Origin: Blepharisma japonicum
Lineage: Eukaryota > Ciliophora > Heterotrichea > Heterotrichida > Blepharismidae
Reading direction: 5' to 3'
DNA length: 64,000 nucleotides
Assembly: GCA_949751835.1 (NCBI GenBank)
Contig: CATKHK010000046.1
Span: forward strand, 124,001 to 188,000
The position numbers and the translations under genes were made by a program. Positions 12,095-22,681 of this stretch are shown here, piece after piece (position 1 is the stretch's first letter; each line of letters opens with the position of its first letter). The notes under the pieces are model-generated. The model was not told where the DNA came from and did no database searches. It saw only the letters and a program-made list of their open reading frames with translations.

Positions 12095-12382
12095 TTAAAC
12101 CAGATAAATATTTGAGCTTTTATTTTTGCCTCCTAGCTGTCGATGCATAACTTTTATAACTGATAAATTTACTATTCCCAAATCCCTTAAAGTTAGATTG
12201 CTATGCTGATCATATCTCAACACTCTTTTTTGGAAAACAATAGACTGCTGGTCATTCGTTACCCCATAAATATCAGCTATTTTCTTCGCCAGAGCTGAAA
12301 ATTTTCAGCCTGTTCAGACTTCTTGAGTATTGGTAATACCATTGATGTCTTCTAGTCTTATTGTTATTTTTTCGTTTGCCAT
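12095..12382 (-). CDS. Small ubiquitin-like protein, Gly-Gly plus tail
   Basis: A 95-residue protein visible only if two TGA codons are Trp ('EVWTGWKFSALAKKI'). It follows the ubiquitin/SUMO fold order: beta strand 'ITIRLED', helix 'SALAKKIADIYGV', strand 'SIVFQKRVL', 'LTLRDLGIVNLSVIKVM' matching the TL-x-x-LGI-x-x-x-x-I-x-V end of SUMO-like folds, then 'QLGGKNKSS'. The Gly-Gly followed by a 10-residue tail is the arrangement of a precursor cleaved by a Ubl protease, so conjugation is possible but unproven. It has a paralogue 0.6 kb away and lies among USP-like genes. A plain Ubl-fold adaptor that is never processed is the alternative. TATAGAATG surrounds the start. Confidence 0.72.
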
Positions 12383-12966
12383 TCTATAAAATATTAATAA
12401 CTTTAGGATTATGGGCATTTGTGCTTTAAAAGGATAATAAAAATTAGTAATTTTATGAAGAAATAACTTTTTAATTGACCTTGCAATGAAAAGAAATCTA
12501 ATTTCACTAAAAACAGTAGAAATAATAAGGAAATTATTTAGCTGTGCAAATTCTTGCTGTAGGATAGGAAATTAATTATCCTTAAATAGAACATTCTGCT
12601 GAATAGCTTTAGAAGAATCTTAGCTCAAAGTCAGAGAAGATAATAGCAGCTCAACCTTCTGCGAATGCCACGAAGATAGGGATAAAATATAGGCTGAGGT
12701 TAATTATATTTCTCTTGCATGTTAATGAGGATCAAAACGCTTAATAAAGCTATGTTTTCATTTCGTGTAAAATTAGAATATTAAGAAAGAAACTTGAAAG
12801 ACATATGGATCCAAGGCCACTTATCTTAGAAATAAATTCATTTAATTTATTTATAGCTCTTAATCTTCTTTATCTTATAGTTTTCTTAACAAGTGACCTG
12901 TATACAAATAAATATCCTACTTCTCAAATTTTTAACTATGGTTTCTACAATTTTATTAAAATAATT
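12383..12966. other. Intergenic between the two Ubl genes
   Basis: AT-rich, no supported gene. A short plus-strand open frame at 12805-13050 is the antisense shadow of the second Ubl gene's 3' part. The right half is the 3' flank of the 12967-13242 gene. Confidence 0.4.
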
Positions 12967-13242
12967 TTAAACCTCGAAGCTTCAATAACCTCCTCGGGAA
13001 CGGGTCATGACATATATTTTAGAACTGTTTTTTATTCCCAAATCTCCTAAAGTTTTGTCTTTATCTTCGTCAAATATAAGCAATTTTCTCTCGAAAATAA
13101 CTGATAGAGTATTTATAGTTTTTCCATAAAGAGTTTCAATAATTAAGGCTAACCTTGAGTACTTTCATTGCGCATATGCTTCTTTTGTTATGTGTGCACC
13201 ATTTGAATCTTCAAAAATTATACCTAACTTTGTAGGTTCCAT
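12967..13242 (-). CDS. Small ubiquitin-like protein 2, Gly-Gly plus tail
   Basis: A 91-residue paralogue of the gene at 12095. Shared landmarks are 'IIFEDSNG' (against IRLEDING), 'QWKYSRLALIIETLYG', 'SVIFERKLLIF', 'KTLGDLGIKNSSKIYVM' and a C-terminal 'SRGGYWSFEV'. Two TGA codons are Trp, one of them in the tail after Gly-Gly. The RGG-like end followed by seven residues resembles immature ubiquitin or SUMO. Divergence from its neighbour is high, so the duplication is old or evolution is fast. It is likely a modifier or Ubl adaptor; substrate and enzyme are unknown, though the flanking USP family is an obvious candidate. Start is the only nearby ATG. Confidence 0.7.
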
Positions 13243-13706
13243 TATTAAAATTCAATTTTATACAGAAATTTATAACTAGTCCTCTTCTAAAGTTAAGTAT
13301 CTATTTATATTAATTATTCCTAAAATTTATTGGCACACAGGTGGGCTTATGAGCATTTTTGTATATAATAAGCTTGCTTGACATTCATATTTAAGAAGGA
13401 CTAATCACAACTGATAATATGATATTAACATCAAATTCAAAATTTCAATCGAGTATTGAAACCTATTTTTTCAGTTTTATTTATCAGGCTATATTTTGCA
13501 TGCTTTTGTTCGTCCTTAAACTCTTATCCCAATTCAATAATTATCTTATCAGGATTGAAGTATCTTTGCTGTGATTTTTTTGATAATTGCTTTATAATAA
13601 ACAATTTTGGCATTTCTTTATTAGTTTTCCTGTTCTTATTATTTTTGCTTTCTTTTCATATCTCCTTTTATATTCTTATATATTAAATTTGTAGAATTCA
13701 ATAAAT
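13243..13706. other. Intergenic with minus-strand relic
   Basis: A minus-strand frame across roughly 13430-13690 reads protein-like ('KKSQQRYFNPDKIIIELG', then TAA, then 'EFKDEQKHAKYSLINK') but has no start and carries a stop. A hydrophobic plus-strand frame at 13456 is probably its antisense shadow. I call no gene. Confidence 0.3.
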
Positions 13707-15502
13707 ATGAGCACTTCTAATTAAGAACTGTTTGCTATATAATTGCTTCAATCAGCAACAATATTATTCACAATAATCTCAAGTTTCAAATCTATGATAA
13801 TGAATTAAATGAAGCTATAGCAAGCATTTTTAGACTTCAAAAATCCAGATATCACTCTTAAAAAATTTTACAACTTAGTAGGTAGGAGCCTTTCAGAGAC
13901 ATTGATACAATTTTTAAAAGAAACCCAACTTCAAGCAGATATATAGAAAAGACAATAGAAGCTTCGAGTTTACCAAGAGAACCAATTAATCTAAAAGATG
14001 TACTTTTTGTTTCCAAAAAAATGTCTTATATAAAATCATATATTTATGAAAACTAATATAAACTAATTTCCAGTTTTAGTGAAAGGAAAGTCTTTTGCTT
14101 ATTTGATGAGAGCTGGTATGATTGCAGCAGCAGTAGAGAATTACTGATTAAAAAATCCCTGATTTCACTTTTCTAACAACATTGGTTTATTTGAGAGCTA
14201 AAAAACCCTTTGATAGCTAACAACATTGAAATAGCATCTGAACAAAGCCGAAAAATGCAAAAATTTGCCAGTGATATTAAATCAAATGGAATTGTTAGAA
14301 GAAATGTTTCAGCAGAGACTATAACTTCTACTCCCAAGAATCTTTCTAATTCTCCTAAATCATCATTGCAGGAAGAAAATCATAAAAACTTGAATATCAT
14401 TCCAGAATTATCAGAAAAAGCAAGATATAACAAAGAAGACCAAACAGAAATATAGCGGATTAAGATATTTTGAGACATAAATTCAAATGCAGTTTTTCAC
14501 CCGATATTTATAAAATTTTACAGACTTGGAATAGTAATGATATATTATGACAAGGTACGTTCCCAAATTTTCTTATTTAGTATACCACGTCACAATAAAT
14601 TCAGAGACAGAGTTATTTATGGCAAGATTGTTGATTCCGACGCTAAAACAATTTATCCGAATATAAAAATATTAAATGAAAGATGCTTAGCTGATCTTGA
14701 GATAAGATTAATAAAACGTTTTGAAGAGAAGTTTCAGAAAAACCTAGAAATATACAAGAACGAAGAATCTTTAAAATATCAACAAGTCAATAAAGCCAAA
14801 GAAGATCTATTTAATTCTATGGTTAAATTTACTGAACTGCAACAGGCATTATAATCTTTAGATGAGAAATTCAAAGAATTTAATCTTAAATTAAAGAAAT
14901 TTGATGCTATATATGCACACGGCTAAAGTTCATGCAAATTGTTTCTCCATTAATAGCCTCATTTACTCAAATTAATTTTTGTGAATAAACCCTTCAATTT
15001 AAAATGTGAATAGCGATAGATTGCAAGTCTAAAGAATTGGCTTGCAAATTTGGTTTGGTAAATTAAATCTTCTAGTGGATAGGAAATTTCGTTCTAGGTG
15101 AGAGCTGAAATCATAAAGAGGCTATCCATAATTATTTAAAATCGATCCATAATATATCAGGAAATAAAATCAATCAAAAACTCGAAAATTTCAAGCTCAT
15201 CAATTGACTTAGAAATATTAAAAGAGATTAATAAAACTACTAAAACTAAATTTACTGAGCTAGAAAATCATATCAGTAAAGAAGTTGGCGATTTAAATGA
15301 AAAATATAATATTTTAGAGAGCAAAGTTAGCAATAAGGATTCTTCTATCGAAAATATCAAATACGAATTGAAAGATATTGGCCGAAAAATTCAAAGTCTT
15401 TCAAACAAGCGAGAAGTCAATAGCCTTAAAGATAAAATTAACAGTTGGAATGATGAAAGAGAAACATTAACTATTCATTGTAAGCAAGTATATATCAATT
15501 AA
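13707..15502 (+). pseudogene. Decayed, truncated paralogue of USP gene at 16560
   Basis: This aligns with the N-terminal and coiled-coil parts of the gene at 16560 and lacks the USP domain. Matches include 'IIASISNNIIHNN' with 'MIATISANIVANI', 'NELNEAIASIFR' with 'PELHEVIANAFR', 'YKLISSFSERKVFCLFDESWYDC' with the 'YKLIFSIENN...EIWYEC' segment, and 'QEIKSIKNSKIS' with 'LEIKSTKESKIS'. The likely ancestral ATG (13707) and the upstream TTTGTAGAAT are conserved. After a one-base shift near the start, one frame runs to about 14926 with six in-frame UAA/UAG codons (13859, 13883, 14054, 14174, 14453, 14852); a second open stretch covers about 15150-15502. TGA codons read well as Trp. At 14054 the TAA sits where the paralogue has Gln. 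Confidence 0.65.
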
Positions 15503-16140
15503 TTAATTTGATAACTTTAATAATGTATTGATTAATTTTTATCAATAATTATAAATTTTTTGAAGAATTAAGAAAATTTCTTTGATTACTCTTTATTAAT
15601 CTCTGTAATTTGGATTCCAAACAATCATAAATTTCGAGCATTAAACTTTGGAGATAAAATGGAGTAGATTATGATAGGCATTATATCATTTTATCTAACT
15701 TTTTAGAGATATGTGGTCCAAAAAAGTACCTAAAATCTGTTTTTTAATTATCCCTTGTCTTTCTCTTACCTCATTTATTGGTTTGCGTGAGGTGCATTGA
15801 TGTAATATATGGCACTTTTGAGCATTATCATACTTTCACTAATTTCTATTTCTCTCCCTTCCTTATAGAAATTTCTTGTTAATAGTTATATCTTATATTT
15901 CTTATTATCAAGACTATATAATTTGCCATTTACGAGGAAGGCATGGGTTTCATGCTTGAGTTTCTAGCTTTTTCCCAATCATCAATAAAGTCTCCATCAA
16001 TTAAGAGGAACCACTATCCTCCGCTGCCCTCGCTTGATAAATAAATCTCGTGATTTTTTTCTAACGATATTAGCAATATATAATTGATAGTGGATTTAAT
16101 AAATTAATCTAATGGAAATATCATCGTGCATCTTTGGATA
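15503..16140. other. AT-rich intergenic
   Basis: No frame, RNA or repeat could be supported in this gap between two plus-strand relic or gene regions. Confidence 0.4.
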
Positions 16141-16152
16141 GATTTTTGGTTT

Positions 16153-16393
16153 CTTTTTGTTACAAATTATTAGAGCCTATTTTATCAGCCAACCTATATA
16201 TTTATGGGATTTTAGCTTATTTGGAGTTGATAAGGACACTAAAATCCCTTTTCCTGCTGAAATTAAAATGATACTTAAAATCATAAATATCTTTCAAAAC
16301 TAATTGGCATTTTATAAATATGTTTGTGATAGAATTAGAATTTTGGCAAATTATGCTTTTTCTTGCAATCAGATGGGATAATCTAAATTAAAA
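16153..16393 (+). pseudogene. Short stop-punctuated coding relic
   Basis: One frame reads 'RAYFISQPIYLWDFSLFG', then 'VDKDTKIPFPAEIKMILKII', then 'LAFYKYVCDRIRILANYAFS', broken by TAA at 16301 and about 16378. The style (PFPAEI followed by a hydrophobic helix) is protein-like, but I recognise no family. No start codon is visible. It contains a 10-bp inverted repeat (GGGATTTTAG at 16206 and CTAAAATCCC at 16239). Confidence 0.25.
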
Positions 16394-17816
16394 TAAATTT
16401 ATCTTTTGTGGTTTGGCTAGGTTTAAATAAAGTATTTATACGAAAGACTTATTTATAGCATTTTATATAGGTTTGTTTGACTAAGGATATTCATATTTGC
16501 TAATTTGTTTTGTAGAATACATAAAAATTAGTACTTCATCTTTGAAAAAGGCATGCTGGATGATAGCAACAATTAGTGCTAACATAGTTGCTAATATAAA
16601 TAAAACCTTTGAAATACTTGATCCTGAGCTGCATGAGGTAATAGCAAATGCATTCAGAAAGGGTATTACTGATCAAAAATTAAAACAATATAATGGCTTG
16701 ATGAGTTGTGATAACACTATCGAAGCATTTAAGACTATTTGCGATAGAAATGAAAATTTGAAGGAAATTTGTGATATAATCGAAATTAATAACGTTAAAA
16801 ATTACTCAGAAGGGGATTTAAAAAATGTACTTGTTATTTACAATAAAACGCAGCAAAAGCAAAGTCTTAAGAATTTAGATAGTCAATATAAATTAATTTT
16901 TAGTATTGAGAATAATCAAGTCAGATCTCTCTTAAAAGAAATTTGGTATGAGTGCAATGATAAAGCAACTAAATTGAAAGGATCAAAATATGAATCTGGA
17001 TCGATTTTAGTTTATCTTAAAAAACACTCAAAACCTTTGAAAGATGATCAAGTGCATGTTTCATCAAATAACAATAAATTTCGTCCTGAAAGGGGAAGAG
17101 ATATTTCTAACAAAATAGCCATTCCTAGAGCTCTTTCAATTCCTGCTCCACAAGTGCAAAAAAGACAGCGTTTAGACAATAGTCCTCAAATAGTAGAAAT
17201 CAAATACCATGATATCGATCTTAGAGAAAAAAGCTATGAGCTTAATCAAAACTCTTCAATAAAAATAAATGAACAAAATAAAAATAATTACTCTGAAAAT
17301 GAATTAAGTACGGCAAATATAAAAGCTCTTGAAACATACACTTCTGAAATAGTAGAGAAATTAACTGAAAAGATAGATCGTTTAGCTAATGATCAAGAAA
17401 GATTAGTTAAAAATTATGAAAAATTTGAATCTTCACAGATGGAATTTAATGAAAATTTTACTAAAATCTTGGATGGATTTTCAAACAAATTGAAAGAATC
17501 AGATCAGTTAACTAGAATAAATAAATTGAAGCAACAAAGAAGCCCAAATAGCAATTTCAATTTGGAAGAGATAGCTGAAAAAGTGAGGGTCAAAATAAAT
17601 GATAGATTAGAATCAGCAATATTAGCAAGTAGCACAGAAATTATTTGTACAATGGATAAATTGGAACGGAAAATAAATTCAATTGAATTATCTAAAAGAA
17701 CATATGATAATCTAGAATCAATTATAGATCAAAATTATCAAAAATTATATAATTTGTATCTTGAAATAAAATCAACAAAAGAATCAAAAATTTCAAATTC
17801 AGATATTACTGAAATT

Positions 17817-18109
17817 TTAAAAGTCGAGATTTGATACTTTGTATTATAAATTCTCATCTAAGGCGATCTATGTGACTTCCGCTAATTGGAAAACTTCACG
17901 CGATTATCGATATCTATTACAATAAATCTCCTTTACCTTCAGCCTGAGTCTTTATGCTAACTTCAGACATTGGAATATGCTGCCTAGGGACTTCAGAGCT
18001 GCTGCTTAGAGAATAGAGTCTCAGCTTAGGATAAATTTCTTACCTCACCAACCATATATTCAAGTATTAAGAAGTATTGGTAGTTGCTATAGTTAATTAA
18101 ATCTAAGTT
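17817..18109. mobile_element. 293-bp insertion, candidate unexcised IES or small element
   Basis: Reading 'ILKVEI' ends at 17831 and resumes as 'LKVDIDNLKDD' from 18110. TTTTAAAAGT occurs at 17815 and again at 18108. Deleting 293 bp between these repeats restores one frame through the coiled coil and matches the uninterrupted relic ('EILKEIN'). The interior has many stops and no gene. The ends are weakly inverted (TAAAAGTCGAGATTT against TAAAACTTAGATTT). TA-flanked excised segments are known from Blepharisma germline DNA; retention here is inference. Confidence 0.5.
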
Positions 18110-19012
18110 TTAAAAGTTGATATAGACAACCTAAAAGATGACTTAATTAAACTCAGAACTAATGAATATGCAAAACGAACTAATCTTACTGAAATTGAAA
18201 ACAGCTTAAAAGAATATACCGTTAAAGAGATCAAGAGTATTAAAAATGAATTAAATGAATTAAAATCTAATTTTCATTTAATGTCTAGCTCTGACAAAAA
18301 GGAGCTTGATACGAAAAAATTGGAGCTCAATAGTTCTATTGAAGAAATAGGGAATCAGATTAATGCTATTGATAAGTTATCCAAGACTAATAAATCTGAT
18401 ATCGAAAAGCTTTGCATTCAAAGTGCTGATTTAAATACAATATTTTGGAATTGAGAAAGGCGAGTTAATGATTGCATTGAAAATATATCAAATAATAGCA
18501 ATATTAACAAAAAGGAAATAGCTGAACTAGCGAGAAGTCAGGAATTATCTATTACAAAGTTAAAAACAATCGAGGAAGAAATAGAAAAATATAAGTCTGA
18601 AATTTTCAGACAATCTTTTATTAGTTCAAATGAACCTCAAGCAGTACTTCGGATAGATGCATCATTAGCTTCTCAAGCAGTGACTCTGCCACCAAGACAT
18701 AATATAGATCCTCATAATTATCAGCAAATTAAAAGCCCGCTTAGAAGCACTCAAATTAAATCTTTGCCAGTGAGATCTCAAGTTTATAGCAAATCTGGCT
18801 TAAAAAATATAGGAAATACCTGCTATATGAATTCTGTTATTCAAATATTAGCAAGTATTTCTGAATTTACAAAATATATAGGCAGCATTGACGATCGATT
18901 ATTACAGAGTCTACATTCAGTTATAGCATTAATGAATAGCAACGCTACAGAGAGTGCAATAATACCACATATCAATAAATTTAAAGATATAATTTCAGAA
19001 GAATATCCAATA

Positions 19013-19027
19013 GTAATATTTATTTAG
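19013..19027 (+). other. 15-nt intron in USP paralogue 2
   Basis: GTAATATTTATTTAG ends in the in-frame TAG that would otherwise stop the USP domain. It splits the domain at the same point as the introns at 8421 and 21658. Confidence 0.88.
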
Positions 19028-19567
19028 TATGAAGGAAGAGCTCCAAATGATTCAAAAGAGCTGTTTGCCATCATTTCAGATAAAGCTAAAGATGCAAATC
19101 TTTTTACTCTAATAAAAAGACAAACGCTTACATGCACTCTCAACCATAGATCATTAACCAATGAGCTTTCAAATTTTATAACTATTCCAGAAAAATGTTA
19201 AAACAATATCAGAGAATTTTTAAACAAGATAGTCAGAGAAAAAAACTATTTTTATGAGACAAATAAATTAATTTGCGATGTATGTGGAGAATTGAGAGAA
19301 ATGACACTGGAAACTGAAAGTGTTGATTGACCAAATATTTTAGCAATTTATATGCCAAATTGCCAGCATGATAATGAACTTATAGACGAGTTGAAGATTG
19401 GAAAAGAAACTTACCAAATTTTCGGAGTAATATGTGATTATGGGTTTCATTTCATATCATTCACTAAGAATAGTGAAAACGAATGGGAGAAATATGATGA
19501 TTCAAGAGTCAGCAAAAATGAGCCTGATTGGAATAGGCTTTATCTTGCATTCTATAAGAAATATTAG

Positions 19568-19968
19568 TAAATCTTAAAAGGCTGTTTATACAGTAATTGT
19601 AGTCAATTTAAATTATACTTAAATTATTAGAAATAAAGCAAGAGATAAGAAGAAAGTTATCAAATCCAAAATGGTCCCCAGATATAATAATACTTGCCTT
19701 ATCATTTATAACTATGATACATATAATTGCATGATATGCATTAATTGCTATTAAAATTGAGAAAATATTCTATCATAGTATAACTCTAACTTACTTGAGT
19801 CAAGATATTGGAATAGGATTTGAACTTTTGAATATAAAGGAGACCACTGTCCAAATCTTAGAGAATATTTATAAAATTTTGTATAAAAAAATTAAATCAG
19901 CATATAAGTTGGCCTAATCACTTTATAATAACTAAAATTAAAGAAAGTAAAAATTTATAGAATTTAAA
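19568..19968. other. Intergenic before USP paralogue 3
   Basis: No convincing gene. Short fragments ('CLIIYNYDTYNCMICINC' around 19700) read protein-like but have no start and no continuity. It presumably holds the promoter of the next gene. Confidence 0.35.
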
Positions 19969-22245
19969 ATGGAGTCTTCAGTCATCCCTTTTTGTCAGAA
20001 CTGGCCAATAGTTTCAGCAGTTTATATTTTTCAAGCAATTAATCAAAATCAGCCCCTCAATCCAAATACAACTACAGGATACAACTTAAAAGAATGACTT
20101 GAAGAAGCAGCACAATACCACTTACCTTCTATCGATTTAAGCAAATTTGATGATCCAGATTCCCAAAGCAGCCTGCAAGCACGGCTAAATGAACTTTATC
20201 TACTACTTAAAAATAATGAAATTCCTTTTCAACAAAATTCTATAAAATATTTATCAATATCAAATAAAAAAATCATCGATGAAAGACAAATTAACAAAAA
20301 AACTATAGCTTTTTTTGCCAAATTAGAGGGTTCTGGAAATATTCAAACAAATCTTACTATAAAAAATACTAACTGAAGACTTTCAGCAGTGTTTTCAGGG
20401 AAAGCAAATCTTTGCTTTTGTTTTATTCAGAATCGATGGAGGAATTTAAGCTGCAGGTGCAATAATAAAAATTGAAATTGATCTGATGCTATTCTTTGTT
20501 ATGCAAAAGGTAATAAGTTTAATTCCCAAAGCATTAATTTCAATGAACTGCAAAATATAGATTGCTTATTTTGCAATAGAAAAAACAGTGAAGTAAATAT
20601 TGAAAATAAAAATGCAGGCAAAAATATAAAAAATAATGATACAGCAATTAATAAAAATCAACCTGACAAAAAGAATAAAAAGGAAATCTCTCCAGCTAAA
20701 AAATTAAAAAACTCTAGTATAGAGGAGCAAAAGAAGGAAGATAGCGCTATTAATAACCAAATTTTGATAGTAAATACTTCAATGATTCTAAATCATAATA
20801 AGCCTATTACTAGTGTCGAATTGGTATCTAAAACTAATGAATCAAATAAGAAATTATCAGCTAAAGAAGGACCTATATTTCAAGATTTCTCCTGCCAATA
20901 TCCCCTAGAAGATTTGTGCCCTAGCAAAAAAGAAAATGATTTTGGCATAAAAGTTGAGCATCAAACTCAAATTGACAATTTAAAAAACATAATCAAACAA
21001 CGAGAGCAGAAAATCGAGGATTTAGAGTTAACTTCCAAAGATCAAGCCAGAAAAGTAGAGAAATGCAAAAACGAAATTCAGCGTTTGCAAGATATAATTA
21101 AAGAAAAGGATCAAATAATTAAAAAATCAGAGCATGGGAAAAAAGAAATTAACAGTAAGCCAAAATTAAATGATAAAAGGATTGAAGAAACAAAAATTGA
21201 TTCAAGTGAAAGCTATAGTTCTTCACAAAATACTCAATATTTTATGAAAGAATTAAAAAGAAATTTTTTAATAGTTGAAAATTTAAAGGAAAGTATCATG
21301 ATAGCTCCAATCATTATAAATCCTACTGAAAATATTGATCAAATTAAAAATAAAAATCCTGCTATTGAAGAAGTTAAAACTCCTAAAGAAAGCTTAAGCA
21401 AAAATTCATCACCAATTTTTCAGTTTAGAAAGCAAGGATTGCCTAATATAGGGAACTGCTGCTATATGAATTCTTTATTACAAATTTTAGCCAGCACCAA
21501 CTGCTTTGTAGAAACAATTCAAAATGCTCCGAATTTCTCTATGCTTGAAAAGCTCTCGAACTTATCAGAAAAAGTTAGAAATAAATCAACTAAACAACAA
21601 GTTTTAGCATCTTCTCTAAAAAAATTTATATTCGAAATAGGTAAAGAGTTCCCGCATGTAATTCCCACATAGATAAGCTCATTTTCACAGCAGGATTCCA
21701 AAGAAATTTTCCAAATAATTGCTTCTTCTCTAGACGAGGCTATCCCAAATAATAATATTTTTTCCATATTTATCAAGCAAAATCAATATTGTTATTCCTG
21801 CAAAGTAGAGACTCATTTGCTTGACGAATATCAGAGCTTTTTAATAATCCCAACAAATGCTCAAGGAGATTTGGAAACTATAGTTAAAGAAAGGGTCACA
21901 CAGGAAAAAATTTATTCGAAGAAAAATGAATTAATTTGTGGAAAATGCAAGAAAAAAAGAACAATCAAGATTAAAATGGTAGAGCATAAATGGCCTGAAG
22001 TCCTTGTTTTATACTTTCCTGATGAAGGCAAAAAGGTAAAATTAGAAGAAAGTATGGTCATTGAGGAATATAGATTTTCACTATATGGGGTAGTTAAATA
22101 TTTTGGCTCAGGCATGTTTGGGCATTATACATCCATGACTAAAGATGGAAATGTTTGAAATATGTATAATGATAGGGAGGTAAATCAATGCAATTTTTCA
22201 GGCGAGAATAAATATTTAGCGTTTTTTAAGAGAATAGATAAATAA
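19969..22245 (+). CDS. USP-like deubiquitinase paralogue 3
   Basis: A 753-residue protein after removing the intron at 21658-21672 and reading several TGA codons as Trp. The N-terminal 220 residues begin 'MESSVIPFCQNWPIVSAVY' and are Cys/Trp-rich ('CFCFIQNRWRNLSCRC'); I recognise no domain, though the layout hints at a degenerate second protease-like fold. A coiled coil follows around residues 330-400, then a USP domain: 'IGNCCYMNSLLQILA' with Cys498 in the catalytic position, 'QQDSKEIFQII', a zinc ribbon (YCYSC and LICGKC), 'FGHYTSMTK' with the catalytic His, and 'WNMYND' with the third catalytic residue. It should cleave ubiquitin or a ubiquitin-like chain; the local Ubl proteins are possible substrates. 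ATG at 19969 is the first in frame. Confidence 0.82.
21658..21672 (+). other. 15-nt intron in USP paralogue 3
   Basis: GTAATTCCCACATAG. Its removal joins 'EFPH' to 'ISSFSQQDSKE' and eliminates an in-frame TAG. Position matches paralogues 1 and 2. Confidence 0.92.
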
Positions 22246-22681
22246 GTCCTTTTAATTAGTAATCAATGCCAAGGGTAGCCCATTCTTTTATTATTTTAAT
22301 GGAGTATTTTCTCAAATTTATCTTGTATTATATAGCATTACTTAAGATTTAGAATGCCAAAATTTCCATCAATCACTCTATAGATAAAAGAATTTTATTG
22401 CTGTTCAGAATTTGTAGGTGAAATCTTATTTTTATCTTCTTGTAACTGAAATAAGACTAAAATTTAAGCTGCTATTAAAAATATATCCCTCCCTCGAAAT
22501 ACATAAATATTAATTTTCTACTCAAAATAAGTCTTTTTGTTTAATAGAATTCAAATTATTTTGATGAATATTTAGCATTCAAGATTATGATTAATATTAT
22601 ATAGCATATTTGTAAAAAGATGCATTTAGACTCATAAAATGGTATGAATATTATTCGATTAATTTTATATTAAATGATAAG
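22246..22681. other. Convergent intergenic
   Basis: The 3' flanks of two converging USP genes. No hidden frame or RNA seen. Confidence 0.45.

Larger units (their letters stand above)
16560..19567 (+). pseudogene. USP-like paralogue 2, interrupted (insertion, UAA, lost start)
   Basis: Original gene: a unique N-terminal domain, a long Lys/Glu/Ser-rich coiled coil, and a C-terminal USP domain with 'IGNTCYMNSVIQILA', a 15-nt intron at 19013, the zinc-ribbon half 'LICDVCGELRE', and 'GFHFISFTK' where His aligns with the catalytic His. Three defects: the ancestral ATG seen in the relic at 13707 is ATT here (16527), leaving 16560 as the first ATG; a 293-bp stretch from 17817 splits the coiled coil and shifts frame; a TAA lies in frame at 19199, where paralogue 3 has Gln ('NAQGD'). 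The USP half otherwise looks intact, so decay is recent, or the insertion is removed and UAA read through. TGA is Trp in 'TIFWNWERR'. Confidence 0.7.

Noticed and set aside
16206-16248. 10-bp inverted repeat as a terminator or riboswitch
   Set aside because: Lies inside a coding relic and has no following signal; probably chance.
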